Below, piece by piece: positions 38,662 to 47,422 of a stretch of DNA of 64,000 nt. Each line of letters starts with the position of its first letter. Positions within the stretch are counted from its first letter, which is position 1. The translations under genes were made by a program, and so were the position numbers. The notes under the pieces are model-generated. The model was not told the origin of the DNA and ran no database searches. It worked only from the letters and a program-made list of their open reading frames with translations. The stretch lies in the NCBI RefSeq assembly GCF_009936235.1, contig NZ_AP022314.1:3658001-3722000 (forward strand). Direction: 5' to 3'. This stretch comes from Mycobacterium xenopi. Its GTDB lineage: Bacteria; Actinomycetota; Actinomycetes; Mycobacteriales; Mycobacteriaceae.

Positions 38662-41600
38662 CGTGGGCCCCCGGCGTGGGCGGGGGCAGCCTGGCCGCAT
38701 CGGGCAATGCGGGCAGCCGTCGTTGACCCGGGCGATGAACCGCGGGCGGCCATTGCCGCGGCGGCCCGGCCGACCAGCTGGCGCCACTCGTCGCGGGCTG
38801 CCGGCGTCAGCGGATCCTGCTCGCGTTCGGCCGGCCCGCAGGGCCCGCTTCTGCCCAGGTAGACCAACCGGGCGCCGCCGGGCTCGTCGCCGTGCGGCAG
38901 CAGGCCCTCGGCGACGGCCAGCTGATAGAGCGCCAGCTGGGCGTGCCGTTGCGCGTCGTCCTTGCTGACCGGCGTCTTGCCGGTTTTGACGTCGACGACT
39001 ACCAACCGGCCCGCCGCGTCGCGCTCTAGGCGGTCGATCCGGCCGCGCAACCGGACGCGAGCACCAGCGGCGCCCGCTGTCTCGACGACGCCGTCGATGT
39101 CCACCTCGACGCCGACCTGGGTGAGCTCGCGGCGGCTCTGCGCCCGCCACGCCAGGAACGCCTCGATCATCGCGCGGTGACGGGCCAGCTCGTTGGCGGC
39201 ATACCACGGCGACTCGAACGGCAGGTGTTCCCACGCCCGCTCCAGCTCGGTCAGCAGTTGCGCCTGGCTGCTGCCCGGTTCGGCGATCAGCGCGTGCAGC
39301 AACGACCCCAGGGTGGCGCCCAGATCGCGCGGGTCGGTTCCGCCGTGCCGTTCGACCAGCCAGCGCAGCGGGCAGTCGGTGAGCGTCTGCAGGCTCGACG
39401 GCGTCAGGGTGATCACACGATCGTCGCCGCCCCACAATGGCTCGGTGGTGCTGACCGGGATGAGTCCCTGCCACTGCGCTGGGTCGGCGCCCGGCACACC
39501 GGCTCGGGCTAATCGCGCCAATTGTGTTGCGGCGCTGGTGCGCTCAGCATCATCGACCTCACCGTCGGGCGCACAGACCACGCTGCGCAGCCGACCCACC
39601 ACCGCCGGCGCCGACAGCAGCCGCGGCGATACCACCGGCGCGGGGTCGGGACCGTCGCCGCCGGTGGCGCACCGGGCCACCTCGAAGAAAAACGGCGAAG
39701 GCACCTCGGTGTCGGCTGACGCACCGGGGTCGGCGGCATCGCCGTCGACAGCGGTCACCACCAGCCGCCGACGAGCGCGCCCCATCGCCGCCACCAGCAA
39801 TCGGCGCTCCTCGGCCAGCAGCGGAGCCCGCACCGAAGCGTGCTCGCCAATCCCGTCCAACAGGTCCAGCAACCGCTGGGTGGCCAGCACTCCCCCACGC
39901 GGGATTGTGTTGGGCCACAAGCCATCCTGTAGACCGGCGATGACCACTAGATCCCACTCGTGTCCCAGCGCCGCGTGCGCGCTGAGCACCCTGACCTGCT
40001 CGACGGGGCCTACCGGGTCGGGCCGGAGGGCGGGCAGTCGCAGGGCGGTGACGTGGGCGACGAGCCCGCGCAGTGATGCCCCCGCGGTTCGCGACACGTA
40101 GTCGTCGGCGACCTCGAACAGCGCGGTCACTGCATCGAGGTCCCGCGCGGCCTGGGCGCCAGCGGGACCGCCGCGCTCGCTGGCCGAAACCCACCGACGG
40201 TGTAAACCCGACCGCTGCCACGCCGCCCACAGCGTGTAGCGCGGATCTTGGCCGCCCGGTGACAGCGGGCGGCGGCATCCAGCACGGCGCGCACCCGGCG
40301 CAACGGGCGCGCCTGCATGGCCGTCAAACCGGGCGGTTCGTCGCCGGTGAGCGCGGCCACCAGCACATCATCGACGCCGCAATCGGGGGCGAGGCGGCGC
40401 AACGCTCGCCGCAGGGCGCGCAGCGACACCGGGTCCAGCCGCCCGATCGGCCCGGTCAGCAGGCCCAGCGCCTGCTCGGCGTCCAACCCGTCAGCCGTCA
40501 CCGCCAGCACGGTGAGCAGGGCCCTGGCCGCAGGCTGTTCGGCTAGCGAGCCGCCGCCGGCGGGCACGGTCACCGGAACACCGGCCCGGGCCAGCGCGTG
40601 CGCCAACATCGCAGGTGCCCGCCGCAGCGACCGGACGAGGACCGCCATGTGTGACCAAGGCACGCCGTCGATCAGGTGGGCACGCCGCAAAGTGTCGGCG
40701 ATGATCGCCGCTTCCGCGTGCGCTGAGGCGGCCAAATGCACTGTCACCGAACCTGAATCGGGACCCGACCCGCTGATCGCGCCGTCGCCGCCGGGAAGCC
40801 GACGCGCGATCTCGGTGATGGCAGCAGCGATAGCGGGGGCGCAGCGCCGCGACACCGTCAGCCTCACCGAGGGTGAGTCGTCGGCCAGCAATGCGGCCGG
40901 GTCGCCGCCGCGGAAACCGAACACCGCCTGGCTGGGATCGCCCGCAATCAGGGCGAGATCGGCGCCTGCCGCCAGCGCTCGAACCAGCCGGGCCGCCTGC
41001 GGGTCCAGCTGCTGGGCGTCGTCGATCAGCAGCAGCCGAATCCGGTCGCGCTGCGCGGTCAGCAGCTGAGGGTCGGCAGCGAAGGCGTCCAGGGCCGCGC
41101 CGACCAGTTCGGCCGCTCCCAGCGCGGGAATCCTGGCCTGCGGCGCCGCCGTTCCGACCGCGGCACGCAGCAGCATCACCTGCTCGTACTGTTGCGCGAA
41201 TTGGCCGGCGGCGATCCATTCGGGGCGACCATGCACCTGGCCCAGCCGCTGGAGTTGCAGGGGATCGACCCCGCGCTCGGCGCAACGCGCCAGCAGGTCG
41301 CGAAGTTCGGCGGCGAACCCGGCGGTGCCCAATGCCGGACGCAGCTGCTGGGGCCACTTGACCGCGGCGGCGGCCCATCTGCGATGTCGCCGGCCAGCAG
41401 TTCGCGGATGATCGCGTCTTGTTCGGCGGTGGTGACCAGCCGCGGTGCCGCGTCGCCGGCGCGCTGGGCGGCAAGCCGCAGCACCGCGAACGCATAACTG
41501 TGCACGGTGCGCACAAGCGGCTCGCGCACCACCGGCGGCAACGGGCCATCCGCGCGCGAGCGCAACAGCGCGGTTGTCAACGCGCTGCGTGCACGCGTCC

Positions 41601-41781
41601 CGACACGCCCCGAACCGGTAAGCAGCAGAACCGATTCGGGATCAGCCCCAGCGCCGATGTGAGCTGCCGCAGCATCGACCAGCAGGGTGGTTTTGCCGGT
41701 TCCCGGCCCACCGAGAATACGAACCCGCCCACGCAGGCCAGGATCGAGCACAGCCCGCGCATGCGCGTCCCAGCGATTCAT
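38658..41781 (-). pseudogene. adnA: adnA helicase-nuclease subunit, at least four indels
   Basis: AdnA, partner of AdnB in mycobacterial double-strand-break end resection. From ATG 41781 come Walker A GGPGTGKTTL and LLLTGSGR. At 41364 CCGGCGG has become CCGCGG, and the next frame holds LLIDDAQQLDPQAARL and AGDPSQAVFGFRGGDP. At 40252 another G is missing, and the last frame holds LSAHAALGHEWDLV, VAAMGRARRRL and the nuclease VVDVKTGKTP. Near 38742 (CCGGCGG to CCGCGG) and 38682-38686 a further loss and gain displace the cysteine segment RFIARVNDGCPHCPMRPGCP into a third frame. Restoring these bases gives an uninterrupted protein of normal type. Confidence 0.87.
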
Positions 41782-41846
41782 GCCCGCATGAGACCACGGG
41801 GGTCTGACAGGTCCGGCGCTGAGCGCCCAGGCGGCAGATTAAGCGC

Positions 41847-42212
41847 TCATCGATGCCAGCGAACCGGTCCGACGCGCAGCGGCGGGCGTCGGTCGGGGAA
41901 GCCGATATTCACGACGGGCACCTCGACGGGCGGGGCGCTGTTGTGCGTCACACGAGGGCTGCGTTTGTGGGCGACGTAAGGCTCGCCTTTGTGGGCGAGA
42001 TAGGTGCGGTCATAGTCGGAACGCCGGCGCGGGTCACGCAGCAGGGCGTAGGCAGCAAGAATCTGGCGCAGCCGCTCGTCTGCACCCGAATTCGAGTCGG
42101 CCGGGCGCAGGTCCGGGTGATTGGCACGTAACTCCCGCCGGTAGGCATGCGTGATTTCGTCCTGGCTAGCGGTCGGCGACACGCCAAGCACTGCGTATGG
42201 ATCCGTCATCAT
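41847..42212 (-). CDS. J-domain (DnaJ-like) protein
   Basis: 121-residue protein: a complete N-terminal J domain (residues 3-68) with the invariant HPD motif in RANHPDLRP, which stimulates DnaK ATPase, followed by a short tail containing three degenerate repeats (LAHKGEP, VAHKRSP, VTHNSAP) and a basic Pro-rich end. There is no Gly/Phe region or zinc finger, so it is a class C J protein. ATG 42212 or 42209 are both possible starts. It lies downstream of hsp18 on the same strand after a 325-base gap and belongs to the heat-shock island. Confidence 0.83.
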   Translation of the reverse strand: MMTDPYAVLGVSPTASQDEITHAYRRELRANHPDLRPADSNSGADERLRQILAAYALLRDPRRRSDYDRTYLAHKGEPYVAHKRSPRVTHNSAPPVEVPVVNIGFPDRRPPLRVGPVRWHR

Positions 42213-42537
42213 CGGCAACCGGGTCTTTCCACCGCCCCGACGAAGGCATGGCAGGGTGGGCACGCCCTCGGGTGCCATTTTATGCGCACCCACCCTGACG
42301 TCTGGTGCGTCCGCTGCAAGTGCCACGACAGGTGGCGGTGCGCACGCAGCCGTGCTGCGTCAGTCGCGTTCTCGGTACGTAGCCACACCCGCGGAACGCA
42401 CACGTGTCTCTGCGTCGGTGTTAACCGTCTCGATCAGCCGGGGCATCACCTCCTGACATGAGCCGAACTGCCGCGAGCACCAAGGCCGCGGAGGCGCTCG
42501 CTGCCTGGCCGCCGATGGGGCAGATGCGCCGAGGAGG
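42213..42537. other. Intergenic stretch between hsp18 and J-domain gene
   Basis: 325 bases with no convincing gene. A 28-codon minus-strand ORF starts at about 42446, but its SD-like AGGAGG abuts the ATG directly. Because hsp18 and the J-domain gene are on the same strand, the stretch may hold a separate promoter for the latter. I see no clear -35/-10 pair. Confidence 0.5.
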
Positions 42538-42960
42538 TCAGGCGTTGATCGCGGTGCGCTCGGCCTCGCGGCTGATCTCGATGCGACGGGGCTTTGCCTG
42601 CTCCGCCACCGGGATGGTGAGACGCAATACCCCGTCGTGATAGCTGGCCTCGATTTTGTCGGTGTCGAGGTTCTCGCCGAGGAAGAGCTGACGGCTGAAC
42701 ACCCCGCGTGGCCGCTCAGCCGACACCATCTCACGGTTCTGGTCGAGGTCGGGCCGCTCGGCGCGGACAGTGAGCACGTTGCGTTCGACGTCTAGGTCAA
42801 GCGAATCCGCTTTCACACCAGGCAAATCGAACTCGACGATGAAGGTGTCACCCTCGCGCCACGCGTCCATCGGCATGACCGCGGGCCGGGCCGCCGTACC
42901 GAGTATCTGCTGAGTCCAGCGATCGAAGTCCCGGAACGGGTCTGTGCGCATCAACACCAT
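42538..42960 (-). CDS. hsp18: Hsp18, small heat-shock protein (18-kDa antigen)
   Basis: 140-residue Hsp20/alpha-crystallin family chaperone, the 18-kDa antigen known from M. leprae and M. avium. The N-terminal MRTDPFRDFDRWTQQILG is followed by the alpha-crystallin domain from about residue 28 (MPMDAWREGDTFIVEFDLPG) to SYHDGVLRLTIPVAEQAKPR. A GGGAGGTG site is 5-6 bases before the ATG. It binds unfolding proteins under stress. The gene is absent from this position in M. tuberculosis as I recall. It is divergent from an HspR-like regulator with a palindrome between them, the likely control site. Confidence 0.92.
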   Translation of the reverse strand: MVLMRTDPFRDFDRWTQQILGTAARPAVMPMDAWREGDTFIVEFDLPGVKADSLDLDVERNVLTVRAERPDLDQNREMVSAERPRGVFSRQLFLGENLDTDKIEASYHDGVLRLTIPVAEQAKPRRIEISREAERTAINA

Positions 42961-42988
42961 ATTTCACCTCCCAGCTACAGCAGATGAT

Positions 42989-43006
42989 CTATGTCTGCTG
43001 ACATAG
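42989..43006. promoter_or_regulatory. Perfect palindrome between hsp18 and MerR-type regulator
   Basis: CTATGTCTGCTGACATAG: 7-base perfect arms, 4-base spacer, in the 115-base AT-rich divergent region. On the hsp18 side it lies just downstream of a plausible promoter (TTGCAT, 17 bases, TATCAA, minus strand). This is where a repressor would block elongation or initiation. It differs from the classical HAIR element bound by HspR. Confidence 0.6.
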
Positions 43007-43075
43007 CTTTTTTGATACCACGCATGATATAGTTATGCAAGTAGCAGTACCTTCGATGTCCAGTTGGAGGACCGG

Positions 43076-43486
43076 TTGACCGACGACTCGTTGCCACGAT
43101 CAGCGCGTGGGGTGTACGGCATTTCGGTGACGTCCGAACTGTCTGGAATTGCGCCGCAGACGTTGCGTCTCTACGAGCGCCGGGGACTGCTGAGGCCGTC
43201 GCGCACCCACGGGGGTGTGCGCCGCTACAGCGACGATGACCTGCGACGTCTGAAGCGGATTTCCGAACTTGTCTCCCAAGGAGTAAACCTGGCCGGCATC
43301 GCACGCATACTCGACCTGGAGAATAGGAACACTCAGCTGGAGTCCGACCACACCCAGTTGCAGTCCGAGTACGCGAAATTGAAAGCCGGCCGAAAGCGGG
43401 CATCCCGCACCACTGCGGGACAGAAGGGGAGGAGTTCCGGTCATGGCGGACGTCGAGAAGATCCTGCGAGTCGACGAGGCACCTGA
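43076..43486 (+). CDS. MerR-family HspR-like regulator
   Basis: 136-residue regulator resembling HspR. The winged helix-turn-helix begins YGISVTSELSGIAPQTLRLY (near residues 14-33), then the typical RRGLLRPSRTHGGVRRYSDDDLRRL, then LVSQGVNLAGIARIL. A coiled-coil of heptad-like repeats (LENRNTQLESDHTQLQSEYA) and a basic tail follow. HspR proteins repress chaperone operons with DnaK as co-repressor, so here it likely represses hsp18. TTG 43076 is preferred because GGAGG at 43066-43070 precedes it by 5 bases. The last 44 bases overlap the next gene. Confidence 0.83.
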   Translation: MTDDSLPRSARGVYGISVTSELSGIAPQTLRLYERRGLLRPSRTHGGVRRYSDDDLRRLKRISELVSQGVNLAGIARILDLENRNTQLESDHTQLQSEYAKLKAGRKRASRTTAGQKGRSSGHGGRREDPASRRGT

Positions 43487-43652
43487 GGCCGACGCCCTCG
43501 ACCAGCACCACACCGTCGATGCTGGTGACGAGGTCGTGCTGGACACCGACTATGTGTCAAACATCAGCGAGCGGGACGCCAACGAGGCCGACGTGATCGA
43601 CCAAGCCACGATCGTTCCCCTGCCCGACGACGATCTGGACGGTCAGGCGTGA
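43443..43652 (+). CDS. Small acidic protein of the heat-shock island
   Basis: 69 residues, very acidic (about 25 Asp/Glu). A conserved-looking end SERDANEADVIDQATIVPLP is shared, as far as I recall, with other short actinobacterial proteins. A strong GGGGAGGAG site lies 8 bases before the ATG inside the end of the regulator gene, so the two are an operon. The function is unknown. Confidence 0.72.
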   Translation: MADVEKILRVDEAPEADALDQHHTVDAGDEVVLDTDYVSNISERDANEADVIDQATIVPLPDDDLDGQA

Positions 43653-43668
43653 GAGGTCGCGGCGCGAG

Positions 43669-43995
43669 TTAGGCGTCCTCGCCGGCCAAGGTGTTCAGAT
43701 CGGCTGACGCTCGAACCCGTTGGTCGGCGCTGAACAAATGGCCCCATGTGCTCAACGCGACGGCGGCGGCCGCGTCATCGATGTCCGCACTGACCTGATC
43801 CTCGGCAAGGGCGACCAGTGCGTCAGCCAGACTCACCGGGTCGAGGTGGTGTTGCTTAGCCGTCTGCATGATTTCGACGAATGCCCGGTCAAGCCGATAC
43901 CGACGTAACGCGACGAGCACGCCTTCAGCGGTGTCGAGAATCCGGGCGCCGCCCGGCGAGCGTCGGAGGGTCGGCGGTAGTCGTTCATCGAACAT
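43669..43995 (-). CDS. ANTAR-like domain protein
   Basis: 108 residues. The central part ILDTAEGVLVALRRYRLDRAFVEIMQTAKQHHLDPVSLADALVALAED (written here only as its boundaries, residues 20-67) has the spacing of an ANTAR RNA-binding three-helix unit: alanine-rich first helix, then A.....L..VA-like positions. A perfect AAGGAGG precedes the ATG at 43995. ANTAR proteins usually act with PdtaS-type histidine kinases, but this one has no receiver domain. Assignment to the family is moderate. Confidence 0.6.
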   Translation of the reverse strand: MFDERLPPTLRRSPGGARILDTAEGVLVALRRYRLDRAFVEIMQTAKQHHLDPVSLADALVALAEDQVSADIDDAAAAVALSTWGHLFSADQRVRASADLNTLAGEDA

Positions 43996-44152
43996 CGCCT
44001 CCTTCGCTTCGGGATCCGCGGCGGCGTTCACGCCAGCTGTCGGCAGATACAACCTGTGTCTGCGGTCACATATTTCAGGCTTTCGGCTGGCGCATGTGTC
44101 CACCACCAAGGCTGGTTCACCCCGTGCCTGCCCGGGCTGGCACCATCGACGG

Positions 44153-44941
44153 GTGGGCGACGACCTCTACGTGCACCGGTATGGCCCGTCGGGACCAGTG
44201 CAAGTGCTGGCCATCCACGGCCTCACCGGCCATGGGCAGCGCTGGCAGCGGCTGGCCACTCACCACCTGCCCGAAATCACTGTTGCCGCACCTGATTTGA
44301 TCGGACATGGCAGGTCGTCGTGGGCCGCGCCGTGGACCATCGATGCCAACGTGAAAGCGCTGTCGGCCTTGCTCGACCAGCACGCCGATGGCCCAACGGT
44401 GGTGGTGGGGCATTCATTCGGGGGTGCGGTGGCCCTACATCTGGCCGCTGCACGCCCGGACCAAGTGGGCGAGCTGGTGTTGCTCGACCCCGCGATCGGG
44501 CTGGACGGCCAGTGGATGCGCGAGATCGCCGACGCGATGCTGGCCTCGCCCGACTACCCCGACGTCGCGGAGGCACGCGCGGAGAAGGCGACCGGCTCGT
44601 GGGCCGATGTCGACCCGGAACTGCTCGACGCCGAACTCGACGAGCACCTGGTGGCGCTGCCGGGAGGACGGTATGCCTGGCGGGTCAGTCTTCCGGCGAT
44701 GATGTCCTACTGGAGCGAGCTGGCCCGAGACATTGTGTTGCCGCCCAAAGGAACTGCGACGACCCTGGTACGCGCCACGTGGACCTCCCCCGCGTACGTC
44801 GGCGACGAGCTCATTGCGGCGCTGCGAGCATGGCTCGGGCCAGATTTCTGCCTGCTGGACTTCGACTGTGAGCACATGGTGCCGTTGGCCAAGCCCGCGG
44901 AGGTGGCCGCGGTGATCCGCGAAACGCTGGACCGATTATGA
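44153..44941 (+). CDS. lipV: LipV-like alpha/beta hydrolase
   Basis: 262-residue esterase/lipase of the alpha/beta-hydrolase fold. The oxyanion segment is IHGLTGHGQRW near residue 19, DLIGHGRS is near 47, the nucleophile elbow GHSFGG is near 85-90, the acid lies in the LLDFDCEHMVP region, and His is in CEHMVPLAKP near 241. GTG 44153 is chosen because the following GDDLYVHRYGP is the natural beginning of the family. The stop overlaps the next start by 4 bases. Confidence 0.87.
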   Translation: MGDDLYVHRYGPSGPVQVLAIHGLTGHGQRWQRLATHHLPEITVAAPDLIGHGRSSWAAPWTIDANVKALSALLDQHADGPTVVVGHSFGGAVALHLAAARPDQVGELVLLDPAIGLDGQWMREIADAMLASPDYPDVAEARAEKATGSWADVDPELLDAELDEHLVALPGGRYAWRVSLPAMMSYWSELARDIVLPPKGTATTLVRATWTSPAYVGDELIAALRAWLGPDFCLLDFDCEHMVPLAKPAEVAAVIRETLDRL

Positions 44942-45234
44942 CAGCTGTAAGCGACGAGCAGGTCGAACGGGTGCGGGCGCTGGTCGCCGCGATCCCTGCC
45001 GGGCGGGTCGCCACCTACGGCGATATCGCCGCCGCCGCAGGGCTTTCCAGCCCGCGCATCGTCGGTTGGATTATGCGTACCGACTCCGCCGATCTGCCCT
45101 GGCACCGGGTGATCACCGCCTCGGGTCGCCCGGCGCGGCATCTGGCCACCCGCCAGCTGGAGCTGCTGCGCGGCGAAGGGGTGCTCGCGGTCGACGGCAG
45201 GGTCGCGTTGCGCGAAGTCCGGCACCGCTTTTAA
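44938..45234 (+). CDS. Alkyltransferase-like (ATL) DNA-damage-binding protein (Rv3204-like)
   Basis: 98-residue protein corresponding to the C-terminal DNA-binding domain of O6-alkylguanine-DNA alkyltransferases. The reactive-site motif reads PWHRV (residues 59-63) where active enzymes have PCHRV. The acceptor cysteine is therefore replaced by Trp, the hallmark of ATL proteins that bind O6-alkylguanine and hand the lesion to nucleotide excision repair. The helix-turn-helix and Arg finger (ASPRI-like SSPRIVGW) are present. It is coupled to lipV by an ATGA overlap and converges with the next gene with a 4-base overlap. Confidence 0.88.
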   Translation: MTAVSDEQVERVRALVAAIPAGRVATYGDIAAAAGLSSPRIVGWIMRTDSADLPWHRVITASGRPARHLATRQLELLRGEGVLAVDGRVALREVRHRF

Positions 45235-46084
45235 AGCACCAACCGGACCAAAGCCGCGGTACGAGCCAGCCCGGGGAAGGCTGCTGCGGTCGACCGCGGA
45301 TGCAGCGCATGCACTGCCAGTCGAAAAATCAAGGCGCGCAACAACATCTGTGGCCACTCCGGCAGCGCGTTCCACCGCTCGATGAGCCCGTCATCGGCCT
45401 CCCCCCATGACAGCGCGTCAACGACGGCCACGCCGGCCGCCCATGATGCGGGCCGCCAGTATGGCGTGATGTCGGTGATTCCAGGGGCTGCCGTGCCGGC
45501 GAAAAGCACAGTGCCGTACAGGTCCCCGTGCACCAGCTGGTTGGGGCTTTTGGTCGGTCGCCGCAACCGCGCGAGCTGGTTGATCAGGTCGATCGAGCGT
45601 TGCGCGTCCGCCGTCGCGGGGCTACCCGCGCCGCCGGGGGCACCGATTGCAGTGGACGCTCCTCCCAGGCGGCGCGGTCTGCGGCGATGAAGACATCGAC
45701 GTCGTCCCACGGCACCGTCGGGCCCTGGGTCAGAAAGCGCGGACGCTCCAGCTTGCTGGTCGCCTCGTGCAGCCGCACCGCCGCCGAGACCACCTCGTCG
45801 TGGCGCGGCTCGGGCCTACCGGCGACGAATGTATCGGCGCGCCAGCCCGAAACGACGTATCGGCCATCGGTGGAACGGACTGGGCGGGCCAGTCGGACCC
45901 CGTCGACGAACAGCGTCTCACGAACCCGGGCCGACCAGGCGGCGCGCGCATGATCGGCCACCATGGACAACACGACCTCGCCGCAGCGCCAGCCGCCTTC
46001 CCAGCTGTCACCCAGCGGCACCGGTTGCACACCGCTTAGCCCGAACGCCGCCAAAACGTGCTCGGGCGGCCGCTCGACACTCAC
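45231..46084 (-). pseudogene. Phosphotransferase-like protein (Rv3205c-like), one frameshift
   Basis: About 284 codons in two frames. The N-terminal half from ATG 46084 (SVERPPEHVLAAFGLSG) runs to VPPAARVAP. The C-terminal half (ATADAQRSIDLINQLARL, LVHGDLYGTVLF, DITPYWRPASWAAGV) follows in another frame. The HGDLYGTVLF segment is a catalytic-loop variant of the kinase fold (HGD...N in active enzymes, with N missing). Restoring one G near 45617 (CCGCGAC to CCGGCGAC) gives a continuous protein. The function is unknown. Confidence 0.82.
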
Positions 46085-46120
46085 ACGGTCAGGGTAACCA
46101 CGCCAGCGACGGGTATCGGT

Positions 46121-47299
46121 TTAGTACATCACCATGTCGGGTTGCATCTGCTTGGCCCACGCCACGATTCCGCCCTGCAGGTGAACGGCATCGGAGAAGC
46201 CGGCCTTTTTCACCGCCGCCAGCGCCTCAGCCGAGCGCACACCGGTCTTGCAGTACAGCACCGGCATCCGGTCCTGCGGCAGCTTGGCCAGGCCCTCGCC
46301 GGAGTTGATCGACGACTGCGGAATCAGCTGCGCGCCGTCGATGTGATTGATGTCCCACTCCACCGGCTCGCGCACGTCGATCAGCGCGACCTTCTTCCCC
46401 GAATCCAACAGCTCGCGCAACTCCTGCGGGGTGATGGCGGAGTCGGCGACCGCATCGGCGGCCTCCTGCGAGACAACCCCGCAGAATTCGTCGTAGTCGA
46501 TGAGTTCGGTGATCTTCGGCGTGGACGGATCCTTGCGGATAGTGATCGTGCGGTAGCTCATCTCCAGCGCGTCGTAGACCATCAGCCGGCCGAGCAGCGG
46601 TTCGCCGATGCCGGTGATGAGCTTGATCGCCTCGGTGCCCATCACCGAGGCGATGGAGGCGCACAGGATGCCCAGCACACCGCCTTCGGCGCAGGACGGC
46701 ACCATGCCCGGCGGTGGCGGTTCCGGGTAGAGGTCGCGGTAGTTCAAGCCACGCCCGCCCGGCGCGTCCTCCCAGAACACCGAAACCTGGCCTTCGAAAC
46801 GGTAGATCGATCCCCAGACGTAGGGCTTTTTCGCCAGCACCGCGGCGTCGTTGACCAGATACCGGGTCGCGAAGTTGTCGGTGCCGTCGAGGATCAAGTC
46901 GTATTGCTTGAACAGCTCGACGGCGTTGCCCGGCTCCAATTTGGTCTCGTGCAGTCGCACCTGCACCAGCGGGTTCACCTCGGCGATCGAGTCGCGAGCG
47001 GACTGGGTCTTGGGCCGGCCGACGTCGGACACGCCGTGGATGATCTGGCGCTGCAAGTTCGACTCGTCGACCACGTCATAGTCGATGATGCCCAGCGTTC
47101 CCACTCCGGCCGCGGCCAGGTACAGCAGCGCAGGGGCGCCTAGGCCGCCGGCGCCGATCACCAGCACCCTGGCGTTTTTCAGCCGCTTCTGCCCCTCTAC
47201 TCCCAGATCCGGGATGATCAGGTGGCGGCTATAGCGCGCCACCTCCTCCCGAGTCAGCTCGGCTGCTGGCTCGACCAGCGGCGGCAACGATGTCGACAC
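46121..47299 (-). CDS. moeZ: MoeZ (MoeB1): adenylyltransferase-sulfurtransferase
   Basis: 392-residue E1-like protein fused to rhodanese. The N-terminal adenylation domain has VIGAGGLGAPALLYLAAAG (residues about 45-63), the NLQRQ stretch and DGTDNFATRYLVND. The C-terminal rhodanese domain (about 285-392) has catalytic Cys in LYCKTGVRS. It activates the C-terminal glycine of small sulfur carriers (MoaD-, CysO-, ThiS-type) and transfers sulfur for molybdopterin, cysteine and thiamine routes. GTG 47299 (STSLPPLVEP) is the natural start. The frame remains open to 47341. Confidence 0.93.
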   Translation of the reverse strand: MSTSLPPLVEPAAELTREEVARYSRHLIIPDLGVEGQKRLKNARVLVIGAGGLGAPALLYLAAAGVGTLGIIDYDVVDESNLQRQIIHGVSDVGRPKTQSARDSIAEVNPLVQVRLHETKLEPGNAVELFKQYDLILDGTDNFATRYLVNDAAVLAKKPYVWGSIYRFEGQVSVFWEDAPGGRGLNYRDLYPEPPPPGMVPSCAEGGVLGILCASIASVMGTEAIKLITGIGEPLLGRLMVYDALEMSYRTITIRKDPSTPKITELIDYDEFCGVVSQEAADAVADSAITPQELRELLDSGKKVALIDVREPVEWDINHIDGAQLIPQSSINSGEGLAKLPQDRMPVLYCKTGVRSAEALAAVKKAGFSDAVHLQGGIVAWAKQMQPDMVMY

Positions 47300-47422
47300 C
47301 GGATATCTCCTCGGTCTCATTTTCACGTCCGTCAGCCACAACCATCACAGCAGTTGTCCTCGTCGACGGCAAACAGATCAACCGCGCACGGCCCGCGTTG
47401 CTTCCCGCGATCCAGCGCGCCG

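Noticed and set aside
42360..42446. 28-codon minus-strand ORF after AGGAGGTG
   Set aside because: The SD-like sequence directly touches the ATG with no usable spacing, and nothing else supports it.
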